In this document: positions 16,797 through 28,974 of the stretch, piece after piece
How the letters are laid out: each line of letters starts with the position of its first letter
How positions within the stretch are numbered: the first letter of the stretch is position 1
Assembly (NCBI GenBank): GCA_022616435.1
Contig: JAKEET010000012.1
Span: 1 to 64,000, forward strand
Source: Gemmataceae bacterium
Lineage (GTDB): Bacteria > Planctomycetota > Planctomycetia > Gemmatales > Gemmataceae
Direction of reading: 5' to 3'
DNA length: 64,000 nucleotides
Notes under the pieces: generated by a model
What the model saw: only the letters and a program-made list of their open reading frames with translations
The model's database searches: none
What the model was told of the DNA's origin: nothing
Translations under genes and position numbers: made by a program

Positions 16797-18911
16797 ATGC
16801 TCAAGTTGCGATGCAGTTCACTTTTCGCCGTCGCGATCGTCGCGGCGCTCACCGGCCAGGCGCCAGCGCAACCGAAGACACCGTTGCGAGTCGAGGACTT
16901 GTATCTCTTCGACGCTCCCAAGTCGCCGCTCCTGCTCCCCGACGGCAAACGCGCCGTCTACGTCCGGAACTGGATCGACGCCGACTCGAAACACGAACGC
17001 AACTCGCTCTGGATCGTCGAAGGCGCCAAGGACAAGGCTCGGCCCTTGGAGCCGGGCGAACCGGACGCGCGGGCGCCGGTCGTGTCGCCGGACGGCAAGT
17101 GGATTGCGTTCTTGACGACGAACGAGAGGCGGCCCATCTTGCAAAACGTCGTGCCGCCGCCGTCGGTCCCGGCGGCTTCCGATCCGCCCATGGACCTGTG
17201 GATGATCTCCACGGCTGGCGGCGAGGCGATTCCGCTGGCCTTTCCGAAAATGTTGATTGCCCCGGGCGGCATCGGCGTCAAGTTCGACGAGCCTCGCAAG
17301 CCCTATGGACGGATCTTCAACGACGGCTTCTACGGTCGGGTCGCCTTTTCCCCCGACGGAAAGAAGATCGTCTTTGTGGCGGACGATGGTTCCTCGGCAC
17401 GCACGCCTCAAGAAGTCGCCAACAACGTGACCATTGTTCGTCCCGATCAGGGCGAAGGCTACACGGGCTATGGCCCTGCACAGATCTGGATCGCGGAACT
17501 TGACGACAACCCTCGGCGCGTTGCCGCGAAAACAATCGAGCGCTTGACCAACGACGACGTCTGGTACGGCGACCCGCAATGGTCGCCGGACGGCAAGACG
17601 CTCGCGGTGCACGCCAACAAGACCAGGGAGCGCGAATCGGTGCGCTACAGCATCAACCGGAACTTCGACATCTGGGCGATCGACGTCGCCACCAAGAAGC
17701 AGACGCAGTTGACCACCGGACCGGGGCCGGAAGTGTCGCCGCGCTGGTCGCCGGACGGCAAGCGGATCGCGTGCTTGAGCGTGCCGCGGAAGGGGTCGCA
17801 TCGGGATGTGTTCAACCTGGCGATCGTGACGCCAAGCAGCAACGGGTCGCAATCCAAGGTCGTGTTCGATCATCACGGGCCCAACGCAGACAAGCCGCCG
17901 CATCGCCCGCCGACTTTCCCGCTTCCGAGCAAGTGTTGGTTGGATCGTGACAACGTCGTGTACACCGCCGAGGTCGGCGTTCGCACGGAGACAATGCGGC
18001 TGAACGTTGCCGGTGGGACTTCGGACTACGCCGACGTCGACCCATTGACCGCTGGACCGGGCGAACAGCCGGGGCAGCGACTGCGATTGCAGCTCATGCT
18101 TCCCGCCGGCAACGTCATCCTGAAAGAGCGACTGACCGCGGAAGGGCGCCGGATTGCATGGTTGAATGATGAGAAGGCCACGATCGACGGCATCCTCACA
18201 ACGCCTCCCGCCGAAATCGCCAAGCCCCCCTACAAGCTCATCCTCTACCCCCACGGCGGCCCGCACAGCCGTTCGGCGCTCGGCTTCGACTTCACCGTGC
18301 AAGTATTCGCGGCTCACGGCTACGCCGTCTTCCAGCCGAACTTCCGCGGCAGCCACGGCTACGGGCAGAAGTTCATCGACGCCGACCGCGGCGACTTCGG
18401 CGGCGGCGACATGCGCGACATCCTCACCGGCATCGATCATCTCGTGAAGGAGAAGCTCGTCGATCCGAAGCGCCAGTTCGTCTACGGCTCGAGCTACGGC
18501 GGCTTCATGACCACCTGGCTGGTGGGCCAGACGAAGCAGTTCCGCGCCGCCGTCGCCCAGAACGCGGTCACCGACCTGCACATGATGTGGGGCCTGAGCG
18601 ACTTGCAGAGCTGGGTCGAGTGGGAGTTCGGCTTGCCCTGGCAAGTGCCGGACAAGCTCCGCAAGCACAGCCCGCTGACGTATGCCGACAAGGTCGAGAC
18701 GCCGACGTTGATCCTGCACTCGCGCGACGACCGCCGCTGTCCGTTGCCGATGGGAAAGGCGTACCATCAGGCGCTTCTGGCCCGCGGCGTGCCGACTCAA
18801 ATGGTGATCTACCCGGATGAAGGCCACGGCATCCGCCAGCCGCGGCACCGCGAGGACGTGCTGCGGCGCGTGCTGGGGTGGTTCGCGAAGTACGACGTTG
18901 AGGAGAAGTGA
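16797..18911 (+). CDS. Exported S9-family prolyl oligopeptidase-like peptidase
   Basis: A 704-residue protein: signal peptide (to about residue 22), a beta-propeller with WD40/PD40-like repeats (LSPDGKWIAF, FSPDGKKIVF, WSPDGKTLAV, WSPDGKRIAC), then an alpha/beta hydrolase domain from about 465. The serine is in YGSSYGGFMTTWL, the aspartate in ILHSRDDRRCPLPMG and the histidine in YPDEGHGI, a complete S9 triad. It should cut oligopeptides in the periplasm. ATG 16797 has GGAG upstream; the longer frame includes a dispersed repeat and is not used. Confidence 0.92.
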   Translation: MLKLRCSSLFAVAIVAALTGQAPAQPKTPLRVEDLYLFDAPKSPLLLPDGKRAVYVRNWIDADSKHERNSLWIVEGAKDKARPLEPGEPDARAPVVSPDGKWIAFLTTNERRPILQNVVPPPSVPAASDPPMDLWMISTAGGEAIPLAFPKMLIAPGGIGVKFDEPRKPYGRIFNDGFYGRVAFSPDGKKIVFVADDGSSARTPQEVANNVTIVRPDQGEGYTGYGPAQIWIAELDDNPRRVAAKTIERLTNDDVWYGDPQWSPDGKTLAVHANKTRERESVRYSINRNFDIWAIDVATKKQTQLTTGPGPEVSPRWSPDGKRIACLSVPRKGSHRDVFNLAIVTPSSNGSQSKVVFDHHGPNADKPPHRPPTFPLPSKCWLDRDNVVYTAEVGVRTETMRLNVAGGTSDYADVDPLTAGPGEQPGQRLRLQLMLPAGNVILKERLTAEGRRIAWLNDEKATIDGILTTPPAEIAKPPYKLILYPHGGPHSRSALGFDFTVQVFAAHGYAVFQPNFRGSHGYGQKFIDADRGDFGGGDMRDILTGIDHLVKEKLVDPKRQFVYGSSYGGFMTTWLVGQTKQFRAAVAQNAVTDLHMMWGLSDLQSWVEWEFGLPWQVPDKLRKHSPLTYADKVETPTLILHSRDDRRCPLPMGKAYHQALLARGVPTQMVIYPDEGHGIRQPRHREDVLRRVLGWFAKYDVEEK

Positions 18912-18954
18912 TGGATGCCGCTGGCGCTTGATTCGCCGCCAGCCACGTTTCCCG

Positions 18955-19589
18955 CTACCAGCTTCGAACTTCGCAGGCCAGCAGTCCGAATCCGTTTGGA
19001 AATTCCCGCTCCAACCGATCCAAACAGGAGACCAACCGGCGAGCTTCGTCGGTCATTCGCGTCGTCGCCAGCGCCAAGTGCGGCGTATCCGTGCCGTACA
19101 CGGCAATCTTTAGACGTTTCTGATCGTAAGGGAATTGTCGAGAGGCCAACGCAACCGACCAAGCTGCTTCGGTGACGTGCGGATCGACGCCGCAACGCAG
19201 CCAAGCTTCGAAGCACGGGACCGCCAGGCCAATACCGATGTTGAGAGGCGCACGTCCCGGCACGGTTCGCAAGGACGCACGCGTTTGCTCGATGGTCTTG
19301 CGGGCAGTGCAGTATCGGCATCGTGGGTCAGAGCTGTTTGGCGCGTCGTGCGCCGGCGAGTGGAGCGCTTCGAAGTCGGAATCGATCACAAATGCGAGGG
19401 CATCGGCATCGGTCTGATAATGCAAGTGCTTGATCACCACCGGCAGGATGTTGAGCCGTGACGCCCATCCTGTTCGCGATGCAAATTGGTTTAGATTGAT
19501 AGCGGTCGCGGGAGCGCCCAGGAGGCCGTCCACGAGGATGCGTAACGCCACCTCGTCCGCCGATGATCGCTGAGCACGGCGAGTTTCAT
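18955..19589 (-). CDS. TOPRIM-like protein paired with upstream ATPase, probably frameshifted
   Basis: The frame ending at 18955 carries ADEVALRILVDGLLG, ADALAFVIDSDFEAL (a DxD-type motif) and IGLAVPCFEAWLRCG, which together resemble the TOPRIM-like DUF4276/OLD-type partners of ATPases. The only start in that frame is TTG 19611, which gives an unlikely N-terminus. The ATG at 19589 overlaps the ATPase stop as ATGA and reads MKLAVLSDHR, the expected first strand, but in another frame. One base inserted near 19562-19566 would join MKLAVLSDHR to ADEVALRI. So the gene is either broken by a 1-base deletion or affected by a sequence error. About 211 residues if repaired. Confidence 0.65.
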
Positions 19590-20572
19590 GGCTTCGCTGG
19601 CACCCCTCCAAGAACGCCGCTGTACCACACTTCCCCGAGAGGAGCGTCGCCGAGGATTTCGCTCAAATCCGCCCGATCTGACAGACGCTGGAATCTAGCC
19701 TCGCCGTTTGTGCGTTCAGCCAGCACGACCTCCTCCGGGTGATCTTTGAATAGATCAAGGAAATACGGGGAGTGAGTCGTGGCAATGACTTGCACGGCTG
19801 GTCGCTGTTCGCCATACTTCTCGGGATAGCTCAGGCGATAGAGCGCATCTCGGATTTCACGCAGCAGGCGCGGATGAATGCCGTGGTCGGGCTCTTCCAC
19901 GCCGATAACTGGTGGTGGATCGGGGCCATGGGCCAAAGTTAGATAAGCCAAACAATAGAGAGTTCCATGGGACAGATTACGTGCCGGAATCGTCATTTTT
20001 TGCCGCGCGGTGCGGAGTGCGAATGACTTTTGGCCGTTGTTCGGCACGGCAAATACGATCCGATCATACTCCGGCAGCAAGCGAGCCATTTCGCGATTAA
20101 GAGCATCAAAGCGTTCGGGCTCTTGACCCTGCATTCGGTCGAGCACACCGGCGAATCCTTCACCTTGAGGGCCTAGTTCGACATTTGGTTGAACCTGCGT
20201 GGGGTTCACTAACACGCTTGGGTCGAAACGGTACACTCGAATGCGATGCAAGTCGTCTTGAGGTTCGACTGTGCTAGCTTGCGCCCCGTGGCGTCGAGTT
20301 CCGGCTTCGGGCCAGATCCTCTCCCAACTATTCCCTTCGAATGGCTTGCTCCATTTCACGGTAATGACAACCTTGTCGCCCTTGTCTTTTTTCAAACCGA
20401 TTGTCGCCAACGATTCAAACGAATAGCTTGAAGGATTGGCAAGCGCCTCCAGGCCAAGCAACGCGGTGCTCTTCCCGCTTCCATTTGGTCCCAGGATAAT
20501 GGTGAACGAACCGAGAGGCAGAGTAGCTTTCTTCAGAATTCTGAAGTTCTGGAATCTGATTGAGGCAATCAT
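19586..20572 (-). CDS. AAA/SMC-like ATPase of a two-gene defence-type locus
   Basis: A 328-residue ATPase of the OLD/AAA15 type: MIASIRFQNFRILKK, Walker A GPNGSGKST (28-36), a signature-like ARNLSHGTLYCLAYL, Walker B VIGVEEPDHGIHPRLL and the switch histidine in QVIATTHSPYFLDLF. Such stand-alone ATPases paired with TOPRIM-like proteins often form anti-phage systems. ATG 20572 is favoured because the family starts right before the first strand; ATG 20599, overlapping the metH stop by one base, is an alternative. Base composition is less GC-rich than the neighbours (19921-19980 has 29 G+C of 60), consistent with transfer. Confidence 0.8.
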   Translation of the reverse strand: MIASIRFQNFRILKKATLPLGSFTIILGPNGSGKSTALLGLEALANPSSYSFESLATIGLKKDKGDKVVITVKWSKPFEGNSWERIWPEAGTRRHGAQASTVEPQDDLHRIRVYRFDPSVLVNPTQVQPNVELGPQGEGFAGVLDRMQGQEPERFDALNREMARLLPEYDRIVFAVPNNGQKSFALRTARQKMTIPARNLSHGTLYCLAYLTLAHGPDPPPVIGVEEPDHGIHPRLLREIRDALYRLSYPEKYGEQRPAVQVIATTHSPYFLDLFKDHPEEVVLAERTNGEARFQRLSDRADLSEILGDAPLGEVWYSGVLGGVPAKP

Positions 20573-20598
20573 CGGTCGTGATCTCACTCCCAGAGCCA

Positions 20599-24393
<3,795 letters not shown>

Positions 24394-24546
24394 CGGTTGG
24401 CGGAGTCCTTGATACTTGAATAGCTGCGCTAGCGCGTGTGGCTTGCCGTTTCGCGCTCGCCTGCCGCGTCAAGCGCACAAGGGTTGCCTGAACCGGCGCG
24501 ACAACTCATTGTAGGATAGGCGATCCGGCGAAATGAAGCTATACGA

Positions 24547-24661
24547 GTGGTTGATGGTTGGTGGTTAGTGGTTGGTGAGTGGTGGCTGGTGAGTGGTGGC
24601 TGGTGAGCGGTACATGGTGTTTGCCAAGCACCAACCACCAACCACCAACCACCAACCACCA
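24547..24661. repeat. GT-rich/AC-rich inverted simple-word arms
   Basis: GGTTGATGGTTGGTGGTTAG-like words at 24547-24601 face tandem CCAACCACCAACCA words at 24629-24661 in inverted orientation. The layout recalls the ATTGAAAATTG arms at 214-702 but without an enclosed gene. Confidence 0.75.
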
Positions 24662-24701
24662 AAAAAAACCAGGACCAGCGCCGTCCTGGCGCTGGTCCTG
24701 G
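24661..24701 (-). terminator. Strong intrinsic terminator for minus-strand transcription
   Basis: A perfect 14-bp stem, CCAGGACCAGCGCC at 24669-24682 pairing with 24688-24701 around a 5-base loop, is followed on the minus strand by eight T residues (24661-24668). It is the most convincing intrinsic terminator in the window and has no protein gene immediately upstream on the minus strand. Confidence 0.8.
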
Positions 24702-25080
24702 GAAGTTTCGGCCGGGCTGGCATCCTGCCGCCGGCCACCCTGCCAGGCCCTGAGCCGGGATCAGGGGTTGCCCGGAAAAGTGAACAGGATCACGCCGTTG
24801 CGTTCCTGTCCGCTTTTCCGGCTCCTCTTCCGTGAGACGGCGACGGCAGAGCGTCCGTGGTCCCCGTCGCCGAATTTCCAGCGCTCCCGCCGGTGAACAG
24901 CGCCCCTTGTGAGATGGGATGCCCATCCCCCGGCCCACGCATCTTCGCGCCTGCGGCAGGCCATCCTTGGCCTGGGCGGACGCCGTTCACCTGAGGGAAC
25001 GTGGCTCCTGCCGATCCGCCGGTGGGCACGCCGCAGCGCGCACGCCGGACGGGGAAATGTCCTTTCGTGCAAACTACTCG
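24702..25080 (-). ncRNA. Possible structured RNA ending at the terminator
   Basis: On the minus strand this gene-free segment can form several stems before the terminator: a 9-bp CCGGAAAAG/CTTTTCCGG stem (24824-24832 with 24771-24779 approximately) extended by ACAGGA/TCCTGT, a GGCGACGG/CCGTCGCC stem near 24835-24870, and GATGGG/CCCATC near 24915-24930. I looked for RNase P, tmRNA, SRP and 6S landmarks and found none. It could also be just the 3' untranslated region of the gene at 25626-26951. Boundaries are guesses. Confidence 0.3.
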
Positions 25081-25279
25081 GGGATCACAACGGGACGATC
25101 AACAGGCTTGAGCAGCCGCGGCCCCCCATGAGGCGGGGACAACCTCGATGGCTTTGGAAATGGACAACCCGCCGGCAGCTCTTACCGAGAATCACACCAA
25201 CTCGCGACAGCCATGGTCGCGTCCTAGGTTGACCTCTTCAAGGGCGAGCGATATCAGGGCGAGCCAATCAATTCAATCA

Positions 25280-25310
25280 GAAAAACCGCGCGCGCTGGCG
25301 ACGCGGTTTC
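25280..25310 (-). terminator. Weak intrinsic terminator hairpin
   Basis: AACCGCG and CGCGGTT pair around an 11-base loop; on the minus strand the stem is followed by TTTTTCTG-type sequence. It lies about 315 bases after the stop of the PqaA-like gene. The remaining bases 25311-25625 hold no gene that I can support. Confidence 0.4.
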
Positions 25311-25625
25311 TCGTTCGAAGCTAACGCAGCAAGATAACGTCTTAGAAAATGTTGTCAACACGGAAGCGTGTTCTGGCAGCTGGCGGAAATCGGTCGTCGC
25401 AACCCTTTGGGGAACAAGGAGCAAGGTTCAGCGACGAAATCCGCCAGCGCCGGCAGCTGCGGTCAGGCTCCTGGCCCTGATGACGATCCGGGACGCATGA
25501 CTGCGTGTAACGCTTTGCCAACCAACCGGTTGTGCCTTTCTGCGACATACAAGGTAGCAAATGAAGCTTTTGCAATCGCCGCCGGAAGTTTTTGCAAAAA
25601 ATTAGAGTGAATGTTCACTAGCCAC

Positions 25626-26951
25626 CTACTTCTGCGCCTCCAGCACGCGCACCTGCGTGGACAAGGGGTGCCGCACGCCGTCGATCTCGAAATCCAGCTC
25701 GCCGAAAAACGCCACGTAGCCGGTCTGGGGCGGGGCCACCAAGCCCACCACCGTCCCGTCGCGCGCCTCGGCCGGCTGCTCTTTCCAGCTGGCCTTCCGG
25801 AAATCGCGCGTCGGCGCCTGCGCCACCCACAGCCGTGCGCCCAGCGGCCGCGGCTCGGCGGTCACCGTCAGACGGGCCTGCCCGTCCGCGTCGTCGTGCT
25901 TCCAGTGCAGCTTCGGCATCGGGTTCTCCTTGACGATGTGCTTGCTGAACGCGATCAGCGTGTTGATCGCCCGGTCGAGATCCTCGCCCTTGCCGTCGGC
26001 GTGTTTTTGCCGAAGATTGTGCCCCGCGTTCGGCACGTACAGCAACCACTTGTCGTTCTTCAGGCCGTCCCAGTAGAGATTGAGCGAATCGACCGTCCAG
26101 TACGGATCGTTGGCGCCGTTGATGATCATCGTCGGCACGTTGATGCGGTCGCGATAGTTCCACGGATCGACCCACTGCCACAGCCGTCGCGCCTCCGGCG
26201 TGTCGGGCGGCGGCGCCAGGCCGCGCTTCGTGTAGTCCCTGATCTGATCGCTGTAGCGGCCATACGACCGGAGTTGGAGCTTGAGCTGCTCCGGCATGTT
26301 GAGGGTGTCGATCACCAGGGGCGCGATCGCCTTGACGCGCGTATCGGCGGCGGCGGTCAGCCAGGTGGTCCAGCCGCGCTTCGACGCCCCCGACACGATG
26401 AATCCGTCGAGGCGCACGCCCCATTCCTTCTGGGCGAACTCCTGCAGCGCGTCCATCGCCTTCACCAGGCTCTTGACCATCGGGAAAAGCAGCGGCCACG
26501 ACGGGTCCTTGGTGTCCAGGTAGCGGACGAAGGTCTCGGCGATGAGGGCGTCCTCGGTGAGCTTGCCGAACAGGGGCTGGTTGGGAATGCCGAACAGCAA
26601 GGCCACCGGCGCCTGGGCCTTCTGCGCCAGTTGCATGCCGAAGATGGACGACTTCAGGCTGGCCTTGCCCCCCTGGTTCCAGAGCAGCATCTTGCCGCCG
26701 GGCTTGACCCCCTTGGGCAGGAACACTTGCAGGTCGTGCTCCCAGCGGATGTCCTGCCAGGTCTGCGAGACGAGCTGGAGGTGGTAGATCGTGCCATCGG
26801 GCGTTTCGAGCTTGTCCTTGAGCTTCCAGGAAAAGCTGGCGTCCGGCTTGTTGACGTAGCTGAACAGATCGGCCCGCGCCTCCGACGCGATCCCGGCGAG
26901 CCACACGAGCGAACCGAGCAACCAGCGGCGCGAGCAAGCGGAATAGGGCAT
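25626..26951 (-). CDS. PhoPQ-activated pathogenicity-related (PqaA-like) exported hydrolase
   Basis: A 441-residue protein with an N-terminal signal (CSRRWLLGSLVWLAGIASEARA) and the PqaA-type alpha/beta-hydrolase fold. The nucleophile elbow is FIVSGASKRGWTTWLTAA; MIINGANDPYWTVDSLNLYW and LYVPNAGHNLRQ supply the acid and histidine regions. The family was named from Salmonella but its substrate is not established; in planctomycetes such proteins are usually secreted esterase-like enzymes. ATG 26951 is chosen; an ATG 9 bases upstream is in frame. Confidence 0.85.
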   Translation of the reverse strand: MPYSACSRRWLLGSLVWLAGIASEARADLFSYVNKPDASFSWKLKDKLETPDGTIYHLQLVSQTWQDIRWEHDLQVFLPKGVKPGGKMLLWNQGGKASLKSSIFGMQLAQKAQAPVALLFGIPNQPLFGKLTEDALIAETFVRYLDTKDPSWPLLFPMVKSLVKAMDALQEFAQKEWGVRLDGFIVSGASKRGWTTWLTAAADTRVKAIAPLVIDTLNMPEQLKLQLRSYGRYSDQIRDYTKRGLAPPPDTPEARRLWQWVDPWNYRDRINVPTMIINGANDPYWTVDSLNLYWDGLKNDKWLLYVPNAGHNLRQKHADGKGEDLDRAINTLIAFSKHIVKENPMPKLHWKHDDADGQARLTVTAEPRPLGARLWVAQAPTRDFRKASWKEQPAEARDGTVVGLVAPPQTGYVAFFGELDFEIDGVRHPLSTQVRVLEAQK

Positions 26952-27029
26952 GGCGGACATCCTTTATGGCGATGGATGGCGAGGCGGTTGTCCCCAGGTA
27001 GGATATCGAAAAGTTTTTCGGAGAACGAT

Positions 27030-27611
27030 ATGGATGCTCCGAACGTCATCATCCTGGCCGGCCCGAACGGGGCCGGCAAGTCGACGATCTCCAACAGCCT
27101 GATCCGGCGGCAATTTGGCTGCGCGCACTACGTGAACGCCGACACGATCGCGCGCGGCTTGTCGGCGTTCAGCGTCGAGGCGATGGCGGTCAAGGCGGGC
27201 CGGATCATGCTGCAGCATCTGCACGATCTGGCCGATGCGAAAGAGAGCTTCGCGTTCGAAACCACCTTGGCCAGCAAGACGTTCGCGCCGTGGATTGCTG
27301 AGCTGAAGACACACGGTTATCGATTTCACTTGATCTACTTGTGGTTGCAGTCGCCGGAGGTGGCGATGAAGCGCGTCAGTTTCCGGGTCGCCGAGGGCGG
27401 TCACGATATCCCCATCGACGTGATCCGGCGCCGGTATCAGCGCGGCGTCGAGAATTTCTTCCGTCTGTACCGGCCGTTGGCGGATGCGTGGAAGCTCTTT
27501 GATCATTCCGACCCGAATCAATCTCGACTCATCGCGGAAATGAACGATACAATAGAAGTAGTCCACGACCAAGCCCTGTGGGAGTCAATCGCCGCGGGAG
27601 TCGTCCCATGA
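27030..27611 (+). CDS. Zeta-toxin-like P-loop kinase
   Basis: A 193-residue kinase of the zeta-toxin/UDP-N-acetylglucosamine kinase-like family. Walker A is ILAGPNGAGKST (8-19). YVNADTIARGLSAF and FETTLASKTF match the substrate-binding Asp and the second conserved segment; LIYLWLQSPEVAMKRVSFRV and an Arg-rich lid (VIRRRYQRGVENF) follow. True zeta toxins phosphorylate cell-wall precursors and are held by an epsilon antitoxin; this chromosomal type has no epsilon upstream. ATG 27030 follows GGAG. It overlaps the next gene by ATGA. Confidence 0.85.
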   Translation: MDAPNVIILAGPNGAGKSTISNSLIRRQFGCAHYVNADTIARGLSAFSVEAMAVKAGRIMLQHLHDLADAKESFAFETTLASKTFAPWIAELKTHGYRFHLIYLWLQSPEVAMKRVSFRVAEGGHDIPIDVIRRRYQRGVENFFRLYRPLADAWKLFDHSDPNQSRLIAEMNDTIEVVHDQALWESIAAGVVP

Positions 27612-27835
27612 AAGACAACGGCAAACCGACAATCACCGAGTTGATGCGGGACAATGAAGGAATCGCGAAAGCGATCCGGGCCGGGGTCCAGCAGGCGCTG
27701 CGCGTTCACAAGCTATTGGGCCAGCCGATTGCCGCGGGACGCAACGGCAAGGTTGTCGTCATCCCCCCCGAGGAAATCGAGCTCGACGAGGACACGAACG
27801 GCCCGCCCAAACTGCCCGATCACATGATCCCCTGA
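27608..27835 (+). CDS. Small partner protein coupled to zeta-like kinase
   Basis: A 75-residue charged protein (ITELMRDNEGIAKAIRAGVQ, then HKLLGQPIAAGRNGKVVVIP). It begins with ATG inside the kinase stop (ATGA overlap), so translation should be coupled. Position suggests an antitoxin or regulator of the kinase, but the sequence does not resemble the epsilon antitoxin. A dyad with T-run follows at 27853-27912. Confidence 0.65.
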   Translation: MKDNGKPTITELMRDNEGIAKAIRAGVQQALRVHKLLGQPIAAGRNGKVVVIPPEEIELDEDTNGPPKLPDHMIP

Positions 27836-27852
27836 ACTTCGGTTCGGGACCG

Positions 27853-27912
27853 AAAAAATGGGGACTGGCGCCGGCCAACCTATCGCCCTGCCGGTGCCTG
27901 TCCCCATTTTTT
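27853..27912. repeat. GGGGACTGGCGCCGGC inverted repeat with A/T ends
   Basis: AAAAAATGGGGACTGGCGCC at 27853 pairs with GGTGCCTGTCCCCATTTTTT at the other end. It resembles REP-type palindromes linked to RAYT transposases; no such transposase is in the window. The hairpin plus T-run could also stop transcription from either side. Confidence 0.7.
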
Positions 27913-27981
27913 ATCACCGCGTTCGATTCCGCGAAACCACTCGTCATATCCAGGGTTCAACGCTACAGCTACGCCGCCGCC

Positions 27982-28731
27982 ATGGGAGTCCGTATGCGCC
28001 GCCATTCTTGCAGCTTTCTGGTGCTCGCCGCCGTCCTGCCGTTCGTCTCCGCCGGCGCGCCCGCGCCCCAATCACCCCCCAAGTCCCCTCGGGATGCCCT
28101 GCAGCCGTTCAATGACCTGATCGGCACGTGGCGCTGCACCGGGACGCCGTCCGGTTCCGCCGAGGAACGGCAGCGGGGTTTCTGGACCGAAACGCTGGCC
28201 ATCGAATGGCAATTCAAGGGCAAGGACGCGTGGCTCAAGCTCGATTTCGCCAAGGACAAGGAGTCTCCCAAGGGCGAGCCGCGGTTCGTCAAGGGCGAGC
28301 TGCGCCATCGGCCGGCGACGGACGACTTCGCCTTGACCCTGGTGACGCCGAAGAAGGAAGCGCTCGTCTACACGGGGAAGCTGGATGAGCGTCACCTGCT
28401 CCTGGAACGGCAGGCCGGCGGCGAGGTCCATCGGCTCAAGTTCTCGCTGTGGCACGCGAACCGCTTCACCTACAGCTACTCGACCCGGCCGGCGTCGAAG
28501 TCGCGAATCACGCCGCACTGGAGCGTCGGCGCCACCAAGGAAGGCGAGGCCTTCGCCGCCGGCGACGGCAACCCGGAGTGCATCGTCTCGGGCGGCAAGG
28601 GGACCATGGCCGTCACGTACCAGGGCAAGACGTACTACGTGTGCTGCAGCGGCTGCCGGTCGGAGTTCAACGAACACCCCCAAAAGTACATCGACGAGTA
28701 CAACGCCAAGAAGGCCAAGAAGGCGAAGTGA
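27982..28731 (+). CDS. Exported protein with C-terminal TRASH/YHS-like metal site
   Basis: A 249-residue protein with an N-terminal signal (SFLVLAAVLPFVSAGAPAP). The middle 140 residues (FNDLIGTWRCTGTPSG onward) resemble lipocalin-like planctomycete domains. The C-terminus GNPECIVSGGKGTMAVTYQ, then YYVCCSGCRSEF, matches a small treble-clef of the TRASH/YHS type that binds a metal via cysteines. It ends in a Lys/Ala-rich tail. A role in metal sensing or haem/copper handling outside the membrane is possible, not shown. Confidence 0.75.
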   Translation: MGVRMRRHSCSFLVLAAVLPFVSAGAPAPQSPPKSPRDALQPFNDLIGTWRCTGTPSGSAEERQRGFWTETLAIEWQFKGKDAWLKLDFAKDKESPKGEPRFVKGELRHRPATDDFALTLVTPKKEALVYTGKLDERHLLLERQAGGEVHRLKFSLWHANRFTYSYSTRPASKSRITPHWSVGATKEGEAFAAGDGNPECIVSGGKGTMAVTYQGKTYYVCCSGCRSEFNEHPQKYIDEYNAKKAKKAK

Positions 28732-28733
28732 AG

Positions 28734-28837
28734 TTTAGCCCCGGTTCGGAGAACCGGGGCGGAATGCAGGGCACGCGCGGGATTCATCCCTTCGTCAGTG
28801 GATTTGGTCCGCCCGGTTCTTCGAACCGGGGCTAAAC
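28734..28837. repeat. Paired inverted repeat, TTTAGCCCCGGTTCGGAGAA family
   Basis: Arms at 28734-28762 and 28809-28837, inverted, with small differences from the copies at 3690, 50080 and 59365. Confidence 0.85.
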
Positions 28838-28974
28838 GGGGCTGTATAAACGGGCCTTGCTTCGGCGCACGTCATCGCTAAGACAACCATGCTGCCGCGC
28901 CACCCTTTTCCGGCGCGGCGGCGTTGTTTCGTGACGAAGATTCGTGACGAAGGTTGATGCCGAGGACCAGTCCC

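Noticed and set aside
24394-24546. Riboswitch upstream of metH
   Set aside because: I looked for cobalamin, SAM and SAH riboswitch signatures in the leader and saw none that I could defend.
24579-25072. Short ORFs in the gene-free stretch
   Set aside because: They are Arg/Pro-rich, have no ribosome site, and some read through the terminator and repeat arms.
24702-25330. RNase P, tmRNA, SRP or 6S RNA
   Set aside because: Conserved signature segments of these RNAs were not found on either strand; only a generic structured-RNA possibility is kept.
25611-27029. Upstream extension of the zeta-like kinase to a 666-residue ORF
   Set aside because: The extension is antisense to the PqaA-like gene; the kinase has its own ATG with GGAG at 27030.
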